64,000 nucleotides of DNA, from contig JBDNHZ010000185.1 of NCBI GenBank assembly GCA_041688515.1, forward strand, positions 1-64,000. Reading direction: 5' to 3'. The translations under genes and the position numbers were made by a program. This document shows positions 43,990-50,760 of this stretch, piece after piece; position 1 is the first letter of the stretch; each line of letters begins with the position of its first letter. This DNA comes from UBA6176 sp041688515 (GTDB taxonomy: Bacteria; Verrucomicrobiota; Verrucomicrobiia; Limisphaerales; UBA9464). The notes below the pieces were generated by a model, which ran no database searches, was not told where the DNA came from, and was given only the letters and a program-made list of their open reading frames with translations.

Positions 43990-45474
43990 TCAATGCCGGC
44001 AGAGGCGCTCATCAACCGGCGGTAATGGCACGGTGCAGACCACCTCGGTGCCGTGCGGGCGACGCGGCCGCACCTCCAGGTGCCCACGGATTAATCCGGC
44101 CCGATGCTGCATGATGTGCAACCCGAGCCCGCGCCGGCGCGGTGAAAGCGGGCCGATGCCGCGGCCGTCATCGACAATGCCCAGGGTCAGCCGTTTCGCG
44201 GTGGTGCGCAGCGAAAGGACGATGACCCGAGGACGCGCGTGCTTCACGGCGTTGTTCACCGCCTCCTGCGCGATGCGGTACAGGTGTCCTGCCACGAGCG
44301 TGTCATGGACCAGCGCTGGGGCCCGACTGCTCATGCGGCAACGAATCCCCCTCAACTCGGCGGTCTGCGCGGCCAGTTCGGACAAGGCGTCCATCAGGCC
44401 CTCGGGTGCCTCGGCGATGGGGGACAATCCCCGCGCCATGCGCCGCGTCGCCTCGATGGCCCGGCGCATCAGGTCGAAGATCCGGCCCGCAGCCGCAACC
44501 TCGGGCGCCGAACGTTCGGCCAGTTTCTGCCTTAGGACGTTGCTGAGGTACGCGATGCCGCCCAGTTGCTGTCCAAGCCCGTCGTGAAGTTCATGGGCAA
44601 AAATCCGGCGTTCACGGTCGCTCGATTCCAGCAATTCGCGCTCGAGCTGGCGGCGTCGGGAAATGTCACGCACGAACCAGCGGGTGTGAACCAGCCGACC
44701 CTTCTCCCAGTGACCGTCGGCGTCCACGAGCACAAAGCGAACGTCCCCCTTCGCGGCATGAAACTCCGTGGCGAAATGGATGACGGTCTCGCGGCGCGCC
44801 AAGCGTTTCAGCAGCTCGTCGGGAACCCGAGCCTCTGGATGAAAGGAGTGGATCGGGCGGTCCACGACATCCTCGGCGCGACGTTCCAGCAGAGCGGTGA
44901 ACGCCCGGTTTGCCCGCAACACCACGCCCTCCGGCGACACGAGGACCAGTCCGACGGATGCATGCTCGAAAAGGTCGTCCAGCTCCGCCTCGCGCCGCAC
45001 GAGGGCGTCGCCCAGCCGCCGCTGCGCGGTGATGTCCCGAGCGATCGTCGAGAACCCATTGAGACGGCGGTCGGAATCGTAAACCGGGGATAACGTCAGC
45101 GAGACCCGGATGCGTTGTCCGTCCTTGCGCAGCCGCTCCGTTTCGAAGTGCTCCACCACCCGGCCCCGGCGCAGGCGCGCCAGTAGCCCCTGGTATTCGT
45201 CTTCCGCACCGGCCGGCAGCAGCGACCGGCTGGAGCGTCCCAACATCTCGCTGGCAGTGTATCCAAAGATGCGCGCCGCGGCGGCGTTCCAGGTCGTGAT
45301 GATGCCTTCGAAGGTGCGGCAGAAGATGGCGTCGCTGGAATGCTCCACGATGGCGGCGAGCTGGCCGTGGGGGTCGGGGACGTCGGCGACGACAGCCCCC
45401 GGACGCGGCGCGGTTTTGCCGCGTGCCGCCACCCGTTTCCTTGCAGGCGGGCGCCCCGCGGGCGACTGCTTCAC
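43990..45474 (-). CDS. PAS-domain sensor histidine kinase (HisKA_3 type)
   Basis: A soluble kinase of about 494 residues. After a basic, low-complexity start (KQSPAGRPPARKRVAARGK) two PAS domains are visible (for example IVEHSSDAIFCRTFEG and LFEHASVGLVLVSPEG). The phospho-acceptor helix is AHELHDGLGQQLGG, typical of the NarX/DegS group, and the ATPase domain has EAVNNAVKHARP, DDGRGIG and GLGLHIMQHRAG. No transmembrane segment is seen, so it senses a cytoplasmic or redox-like signal. The start is uncertain. I use the GTG at 45474 because the sequence just upstream is AT-richer and looks like a promoter; GTG at 45552 or TTG at 45648 are alternatives. It opens the island operon. Confidence 0.88.
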   Translation of the reverse strand: MKQSPAGRPPARKRVAARGKTAPRPGAVVADVPDPHGQLAAIVEHSSDAIFCRTFEGIITTWNAAAARIFGYTASEMLGRSSRSLLPAGAEDEYQGLLARLRRGRVVEHFETERLRKDGQRIRVSLTLSPVYDSDRRLNGFSTIARDITAQRRLGDALVRREAELDDLFEHASVGLVLVSPEGVVLRANRAFTALLERRAEDVVDRPIHSFHPEARVPDELLKRLARRETVIHFATEFHAAKGDVRFVLVDADGHWEKGRLVHTRWFVRDISRRRQLERELLESSDRERRIFAHELHDGLGQQLGGIAYLSNVLRQKLAERSAPEVAAAGRIFDLMRRAIEATRRMARGLSPIAEAPEGLMDALSELAAQTAELRGIRCRMSSRAPALVHDTLVAGHLYRIAQEAVNNAVKHARPRVIVLSLRTTAKRLTLGIVDDGRGIGPLSPRRRGLGLHIMQHRAGLIRGHLEVRPRRPHGTEVVCTVPLPPVDERLCRH

Positions 45475-45505
45475 CGGGCCGTTCAGTTTCGATCTCAACC
45501 GCGGT

Positions 45506-45530
45506 ATTTTAGGTGGGTTCCGACCGGAAC
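45506..45530 (-). promoter_or_regulatory. Candidate operon promoter element with operator-like palindrome
   Basis: On the minus strand a TAAAAT (45506-45511) resembles a -10 box about 30 bases before the proposed kinase start. Just upstream lies a perfect 6-base inverted repeat with a 2-base centre, GTTCCGACCGGAAC at 45517-45530, placed where a regulator could overlap the -35 region. No good -35 is visible, so an activator-dependent promoter is possible. Between here and 46041 I find no further gene. Confidence 0.35.
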
Positions 45531-46041
45531 ACAGCAAAGAAGAAACGATCACAAACGGGTGGATTGTCGAGTCCGGGCGCTTTTCGAGGTTTACGAAGAG
45601 AGGGTTGCCGCAAAGCGCGATGCCGGCCTGGGCAGGCGGTCCATTCAAGATCTGGAATCGCGTCCACGACTATCGACAGGTCGAAGGGAGATGAGGTGGG
45701 GTATGAGGCTTTCGATATGCCCTGACACTTTGGACTGGGGCAGCCCTCTGCCGCTTTCTCGTGACCGGGCGCGGGTCAATGAAATGAACCCCCGATTCGT
45801 TGGGGGCGTGCCGTCTTACTTCCGGAATAAACACGCCCCGAAAATCCAAGACACCCTCCATGTAGCCTGCCGGCCATCCGGTGCATCCGCGGTCGGACTC
45901 GCTTTATCAAAATCGTCATCATCGAGTTCGTTGCTCGGTGGAGTCCATGCTCTCCATGCAAATGGTCGTCTTGTCTGTTGCGATTCAAAGCGTTGGTAGT
46001 GAGCATCCAACCGTATGTTCGCGAACCAAGGCGAAGTACCC

Positions 46042-46085
46042 GGTTTGGGTTCGAGCCCCGCCACCCCCCGCCCCTTTCCCGCGGA
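46042..46085 (+). repeat. Right copy of the tRNA-Asp 3'-end direct repeat (attR-like)
   Basis: GGTTTGGGTTCGAG, CCCCGCCAC and CTTTCCCGCGGA correspond to the T arm, acceptor strand and trailer at 19545-19588. Only the 3' portion is present; I could not fold a D arm or anticodon arm from the preceding sequence, so it is not a second functional tRNA. Confidence 0.6.
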
Positions 46086-46089
46086 GACG

Positions 46090-46115
46090 AAGACCGGCCA
46101 TTCGGCCGGTCTTTT
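46090..46115 (+). terminator. Rho-independent terminator beyond the right tRNA-Asp fragment
   Basis: AGACCGGCC and GGCCGGTCT form a 9-base stem around an ATTC loop, extended by one A-T pair and followed by a T-run and TTGTTG. It lies five bases after the right repeat, a position matching a tRNA terminator; it may be the original terminator of tRNA-Asp displaced by insertion. Confidence 0.85.
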
Positions 46116-46153
46116 GTTGTCTCGATCCGGCCAAATCGGACTTCCATCGCCTG

Positions 46154-47101
46154 TCACTGCCCCCGCCCCGTCGAGCAGTCCCCTGCCAGTTCCCGCACCC
46201 GTTGCAGGATCACCTCCGGGAGATTGGACTCATCCCCGATGCTTCGGCTGTACCAGACCCAATGAGGGTCGCGGAACGTCGGGTTGAGCCACGGATGCAT
46301 CCCCGCACTCAGACGCCGCTGAACCTCCGCGGCATCGGCACCCAAGAGCACCGGAATGTCCTCGTAGCTGTGAAGCCCATCGCTGATGAAGAACGGCACC
46401 TGAACGATGTGGCGCGTCCCCGCCAGTCGATAGCAGTCTGCAATTCTCGGTTCCTCTTCCATGAACACTCCATGCACATCGTGGAATCGCCCGCTCGCCC
46501 GAAGCCGTTCGACCTGATCCTCGATGGCCCGACGGGAATTCTCCGAATTCCCAGTCCCATGACCTGCGATGAACACCGACAAATCCGATGGATCCGGGAC
46601 TCCGTGAGGGGGGGGATTCAGCCGAACAACCTCGATCGCCCGGCGGGCGAGAATCTCGGTCATGGAAGGGTGAGTCCCCACTGGACCGCAGTAATGGACA
46701 CGGTGGCGGCCAATCTGTTGGATCCGCTCGAAGCCGGCCGCATCCGCTGACACCAGGCCCAATTCCCTAGGAATGACCTGTTCCGTGAAGTACCCCTCGG
46801 AAATGAAGAGCGGCACAACGAACACGGTGGGATGCCATGCTCCGCGGAGGACACCGGAAATGGAGGGTTCCTGCTTCCAGTAGGCCTCCAGGACCTGGCC
46901 GAAAACTCCTCGCCTCCGAAGGGTCTCAGCGTGCTGCCGGGTGGGCGCAGACGATTCGCGGTTCAGGGTGGAACCGTGTCCGATCAGAACGACGGTGGAA
47001 TCGGAAAAAATGGACGGCACGCTCGACACGATGGGCGAGAGTTGCCGGGGAGCAAGGGTCTGATTTGCCCATCCCTCTCCCCGGTCCTTGCAGAAATCCA
47101 C
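46154..47101 (-). CDS. CbiX/SirB-like chelatase family protein
   Basis: A 315-residue protein with two tandem CbiX-type chelatase halves. The first has VVLIGHGSTLN with the metal-binding His42, and FVVPLFISEGYFTEQVIP; the second has VFIAGHGTGNSE and VQVPFFISDGLHSYEDIP. Class II chelatases insert cobalt, nickel or iron into tetrapyrroles in B12, sirohaem or related pathways. No other tetrapyrrole genes are nearby, so the product is unknown. The apparent GTG at 47101 directly follows the ThuA gene stop on the same strand; GTG codons at 47029 or 47020 are closer to the conserved region and may be the real start. Confidence 0.8.
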   Translation of the reverse strand: MDFCKDRGEGWANQTLAPRQLSPIVSSVPSIFSDSTVVLIGHGSTLNRESSAPTRQHAETLRRRGVFGQVLEAYWKQEPSISGVLRGAWHPTVFVVPLFISEGYFTEQVIPRELGLVSADAAGFERIQQIGRHRVHYCGPVGTHPSMTEILARRAIEVVRLNPPPHGVPDPSDLSVFIAGHGTGNSENSRRAIEDQVERLRASGRFHDVHGVFMEEEPRIADCYRLAGTRHIVQVPFFISDGLHSYEDIPVLLGADAAEVQRRLSAGMHPWLNPTFRDPHWVWYSRSIGDESNLPEVILQRVRELAGDCSTGRGQ

Positions 47102-48244
47102 TTACTTCACGCCGTAGCCCAGTACCGGTTTGCCGTCGTCCTGAAGCTTACCGGTGGACCAGAGCAGTCCCCGGCTCAGGAGATCCAGAATCGCGGGATC
47201 CTGAAGCGTGTGGTTGTAATGCCCGAGAGTCGTACCAAACACCCTGCCCTTGCCAAACTGGTTGACCCACACATTCACCTCGGCGCGCTTGGTCTCATGG
47301 GACCATCCGGTGGCCAGCGCGGTCGCGGTGGGCTCAACCTTTTCGATGTGGTACAACTCTTCCTTCGGCGTCCGCCAGGTCGCCGGGAATCCGATCATGA
47401 CCGGATGGGCCGGGGCGGTGTTGGTCATGGGATAGTCAAAGTGGGATCCGTGGCGATGGCTGGTGACTCCGACAAATCGGAACCAGTCGTTGGTCGGCGC
47501 TCGGTAACAGTGCATGGCGCAGTGGATGACCACCGCTGGCACGCCCTCACGATGGGGCTTCACGATCCGCTCCAGCCATTCGAGCTCCTTCTCGTCCGAG
47601 AAACATTCGTTGTGGACGATCACATCGTATTTCCTCGCCCAGTCCTCTGTTTTGTAGACGGACACCTTGTGCTGCGTGCCGGTCTGCCCCGGATCCAGCA
47701 CGATATCCCAGGTGACATTGGCGCGTTTGGAAAGGCCTTCGGTGAGAAGCGTAGACTGACCGGGATAGTCGTGGCAGCAACCGCCGGTGATCAAGAGCCC
47801 ACGCAGGGGACGCACCGTTCCAGCCTTTCGTTTGTAGCTCGCCAGGAGATGGCTGTTGCCCCCATCCGAAACAAAGGTGCCTGGCCGCGTCGCCCCCTCC
47901 ATGTCAGCCGCCATGCGCCAACCGTCGGTGGTGGACTCGACAATCCCGAGGAGAGTTCGGCCAACATTCCGGCCTTCGACCTCGGTCAGGTCGATTTGGG
48001 CGGGCTTCTTGGAGGCGTCGAACCGGACGGTTCCCTTGGCCGTGAGATCCCCCATTCGGAAGGTGTACTTCCCGTTGGAGATCTCCATTTCCGCCGAGGC
48101 AATGCTGTCATCCTCGATCACGTTGCCACCCACCTCGATCCGAGCATGGACCCAGGTACCCGCAAGGTCGGCAGATTCGATGGCAAGGGTGATCCCTGGC
48201 ACCAGGGCCAAGGCAGCGATGACGACAGCAAGAATGCGCTTCAT
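47102..48244 (-). CDS. ThuA-domain protein with N-terminal TIGR03067-like domain, exported
   Basis: A 380-residue protein with a signal peptide (MKRILAVVIAALALVPGITLA). An N-terminal lipocalin-like domain of about 95 residues (LAGTWVHARIEVGGNVIEDD to GRTLLGIVESTTDGWR) resembles TIGR03067. A ThuA glutamine-amidotransferase-like domain follows, with LLITGGCCHDYPGQST, YDVIVHNECF, VVIHCAMHCYR and VFGTTLGHYNHT. ThuA was named for trehalose utilisation in rhizobia, but in this phylum such proteins are numerous and their substrates unknown. The ATG at 48244 starts the signal peptide. It is probably cotranscribed with the CbiX-like gene. Confidence 0.87.
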   Translation of the reverse strand: MKRILAVVIAALALVPGITLAIESADLAGTWVHARIEVGGNVIEDDSIASAEMEISNGKYTFRMGDLTAKGTVRFDASKKPAQIDLTEVEGRNVGRTLLGIVESTTDGWRMAADMEGATRPGTFVSDGGNSHLLASYKRKAGTVRPLRGLLITGGCCHDYPGQSTLLTEGLSKRANVTWDIVLDPGQTGTQHKVSVYKTEDWARKYDVIVHNECFSDEKELEWLERIVKPHREGVPAVVIHCAMHCYRAPTNDWFRFVGVTSHRHGSHFDYPMTNTAPAHPVMIGFPATWRTPKEELYHIEKVEPTATALATGWSHETKRAEVNVWVNQFGKGRVFGTTLGHYNHTLQDPAILDLLSRGLLWSTGKLQDDGKPVLGYGVK

Positions 48245-48343
48245 GGGAGTCTCGGAAGGCTGGCGAGACCGCCACACAATGAAAGCGGCAATTTTCGCGG
48301 GAAGCAGGTTTGGATGCGAACTGGAGAAATGCCACCGTGAGGG

Positions 48344-49429
48344 ATGCGAAGGTCGGCAAGTCGACGAGGCGCCGTTGCATTCCTTCTCTGGGTCCTGAGC
48401 CTGGGGCGGGTGGGTGCCGTGGTGGTCTTCGGCCCCGGAGGAGCGGACCGCAACGCCAATGCCCCTACCGGGTCCTTGGCAGACTCAGGGTGGCAGTGGA
48501 CCGGCCATTTCAATGCCTTCTGCGGAGTCCCGGTGGGTCGATCGTCCTTCCTCACCGCGGCACATATCGGCGGCCAGGTGGGCGACCGATTCGACTGGCG
48601 GGGTCGTTCCTACCGGACCGTCGGGTTCGAAACCGATTCGGCATCGGATCTTCGGCTCTGGCATGTGAGCGGCGAATTCGAGGCTGCGGCCGCCGTCACC
48701 ACTCAGGATCTCCGTGTCGGCGAGAGGGTGGTTCTCCTGGGTCGCGGCACCGAGCGTGGGACGCCCATCCTCGCGGATCGCGGCGACGACAGCCCGATGC
48801 TCGCGGGGTGGCGATGGGGGGCCCTGGACGGCCGACTCCGCTGGGGCACCAATGCGATCGCCCAACTGATCGACGGATCCGATATCGGGCTGTACGGACC
48901 GTTGGCCGGTTGCGCCTTCAATGGAGGTATCGGAAACGATGAAGCCTGCATTTCGCTGGGAGATTCGGGTGGCCCGATGTTCGTCCGCCGTGGCCAGGAG
49001 TGGCAACTCGCCGCCATCCATTTCGCGGTCGAGGCCGCTTTCAACACCAGCAATTCCGGGAACGGCGATAACGGCACCTTGTTCGACTACCGCGGCCTGT
49101 ATCATCGCTCGAACTCGACCTGGGAACTCGAACCCCCTGCAGGAGCTTCCCCGAAACCGTCCTCGTTCTTTTCCACTCGAATCATGCCCCGCCGCGCCTG
49201 GCTGGATGCCGCCAACGCCAAGGCACCGACTGCACCCACCCTCGAACAGGCTGCGAGCCCGGAAGGACCCTTCAGACCTGCAGTCGAAAGCGTCCATGAT
49301 CCGGTGGCCCGCACCTTCACCGTGGACGCCTCGGGCGGCTCGACCTTTTTCCAACTCCGGGGGACCGCCGGATTGATGGTCGTCCAGGTGCGACTCCAGT
49401 CCGGACAAGCGGTCATCCAGTACGACTGA
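48344..49429 (+). CDS. Secreted trypsin-like serine protease
   Basis: A 361-residue protein with a signal peptide (to about residue 25). The chymotrypsin-fold triad is visible: His74 in FLTAAHIGG, Asp102 in SDLRLW and Ser208 in SLGDSGGPMF. The C-terminal 100 residues form a separate beta-rich module (VESVHDPVARTFTVDASGG, STFFQLRG), like the sorting or anchoring tails of other secreted proteins here. Trypsin-like enzymes in bacteria degrade extracellular protein or process envelope proteins. The TGA overlaps the next ATG by one base (TGATG), indicating an operon with the hydrolase and CotH genes. It faces the ThuA gene across a 99-base divergent gap. Confidence 0.88.
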   Translation: MRRSASRRGAVAFLLWVLSLGRVGAVVVFGPGGADRNANAPTGSLADSGWQWTGHFNAFCGVPVGRSSFLTAAHIGGQVGDRFDWRGRSYRTVGFETDSASDLRLWHVSGEFEAAAAVTTQDLRVGERVVLLGRGTERGTPILADRGDDSPMLAGWRWGALDGRLRWGTNAIAQLIDGSDIGLYGPLAGCAFNGGIGNDEACISLGDSGGPMFVRRGQEWQLAAIHFAVEAAFNTSNSGNGDNGTLFDYRGLYHRSNSTWELEPPAGASPKPSSFFSTRIMPRRAWLDAANAKAPTAPTLEQAASPEGPFRPAVESVHDPVARTFTVDASGGSTFFQLRGTAGLMVVQVRLQSGQAVIQYD

Positions 49430-50760
49430 TGAACCCAAAATCCCATCGCCCACGCCTCCACTGCGTCCTCCTGCTCATCGGCTGCCTCCTGCAAGGACTG
49501 GCTCAGAGGGCCGACGAAATCCGGTTCCCCGTGAGCTTCAATTCGATCTATCGGCTCGAAGGAACATCCGATGGGGGCGCATGGCACGTTCTCGAGCCCG
49601 CGATCCTGGGACGGGCCTCCGACTGGGTTCGGCCTCGGCGCGAACTGCCCGACGGCATCGGCGAGATTCGACTGGTCCCGGAGTTGGTCGCCGATCTCCG
49701 GCCCATGCTCGAAAAGCTACGGGAAAAATACCGTGTCCCCGCGCTCGGCGCCCTCCTGATTCGATCCAACCAAGTCATCGCAGCAGGCGTGGTGGGGATC
49801 CGGGTCGAGGGCACCGACGCACCCGCCATGTTGGGAGACACCTGGCATCACGGGTCACTGACCAAATCGATGACGGCGACCCTTGCTGCCACTTTGGTCG
49901 AAGAGGGGCGCCTCGCTTGGACAAATACGATGGGCGGAATCCTGGGGCCAAAGGTCCCTGGCATGCACCCCGATTGGAGGGACGTCACTCTGAGCCAACT
50001 CCTACGGCACCGCAGCGGCGCGCCCGATCAGGATTACCTGGTCCAAAAGAGCATCTGGCCAGCGATCTGGATAAACCGGGGCCCAATCCAAGATCGGCGA
50101 CTGCACTGGTTGACCGCCGTCACGACCAATGCGCCCGCTGCCAAGCCCGGCATGAGCTATATCTATTCGAACTCCGGATACGTCTTCGCCGGCATGATGC
50201 TGGAGGCCGTCACCGGAGAAACGTGGGAAGACCTGATGCGGGCACGGATCTTTCGCCCACTAGGCATGTCCACAGCCGGCTTTGGCCCACCAGGCGAACG
50301 TGGGCGAACCAACCAGCCCTGGGGTCACCAGTGGATCGCCGACAAACCCGTGGGCACGCCACCCGGTCGCTTCGCGGACAATCCAGCGGCCCTGGGACCT
50401 GCGGGAACGGTTCACGCTTCGCTGTTCGACCTAGCCAAGTACCTGATGTGCCACGCCCGCCAGGGCAACGGAGAAGGAGTGCGACTCCTTTCTCCCGAAA
50501 CCTTCCACCGACTCCATGAGCCCGAGCCGGGGGAGACCTACGCCTTTGGCTGGTGGACCAGCCATCGGGCCTGGGCCGGAGGCAGCGTCCTGAACCACAC
50601 GGGATCAAATACCCAGTGGTTCAGCAACGCCTGGATCGCACCGAAAAAACAGGCTGCCTTGATCGTGGTCACCAACGTGGGCGACGGCCCCGCAAAAGCC
50701 GCCTTCGGCGTCACCGATGAAGTGTTGTCCCGGATGATTGCGAGTTACCTCGGTCGATGA
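49429..50760 (+). CDS. Beta-lactamase/esterase-family serine hydrolase, exported
   Basis: A 443-residue protein with an N-terminal signal peptide (LHCVLLLIGCLLQGLAQ; the Cys could make it a lipoprotein, though the box is weak). The penicillin-binding/class C fold motifs are present: S-x-x-K as Ser143-Lys146 in HGSLTKS, Y-x-N as YSNSGYVFAGMMLEAVTG, and HTG in LNHTGSNTQWFSNAWI. LSQLLRHRSGAPD is typical of the family. Members are esterases, peptidases or peptidoglycan hydrolases, more often than true beta-lactamases. The start overlaps the protease stop by one base and the stop directly abuts the CotH start, so the three are probably one transcript. Confidence 0.9.
   Translation: MNPKSHRPRLHCVLLLIGCLLQGLAQRADEIRFPVSFNSIYRLEGTSDGGAWHVLEPAILGRASDWVRPRRELPDGIGEIRLVPELVADLRPMLEKLREKYRVPALGALLIRSNQVIAAGVVGIRVEGTDAPAMLGDTWHHGSLTKSMTATLAATLVEEGRLAWTNTMGGILGPKVPGMHPDWRDVTLSQLLRHRSGAPDQDYLVQKSIWPAIWINRGPIQDRRLHWLTAVTTNAPAAKPGMSYIYSNSGYVFAGMMLEAVTGETWEDLMRARIFRPLGMSTAGFGPPGERGRTNQPWGHQWIADKPVGTPPGRFADNPAALGPAGTVHASLFDLAKYLMCHARQGNGEGVRLLSPETFHRLHEPEPGETYAFGWWTSHRAWAGGSVLNHTGSNTQWFSNAWIAPKKQAALIVVTNVGDGPAKAAFGVTDEVLSRMIASYLGR

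Larger units (their letters stand above)
19545..46085. mobile_element. Putative tRNA-Asp genomic island carrying an osmolyte / c-di-AMP operon
   Basis: The boundaries are the two tRNA-Asp 3'-end repeats. Just inside the left one lies a decayed tyrosine recombinase gene, in the position and orientation common for islands in tRNA genes, then small debris ORFs. All remaining cargo is a single minus-strand array of 14 genes from 45.5 to 21.0 kb. No conjugation, replication or phage structural genes are visible, so the element is immobile now. Divergence between repeats and decay of the integrase suggest an old insertion. The alternative is that the right repeat is a stray tRNA fragment unrelated to the operon; comparison with relatives lacking the island would decide. 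Confidence 0.55.

Noticed and set aside
45999..46074. Second tRNA-Asp gene
   Set aside because: Only the T arm and acceptor 3' strand are recognisable. No D arm or anticodon stem can be folded from the preceding bases.
49429..50760. Antibiotic-resistance beta-lactamase
   Set aside because: It has SxxK, YxN and HTG motifs of the broad family but none of the context or length features that mark a true class C enzyme; esterase or peptidase is more likely.
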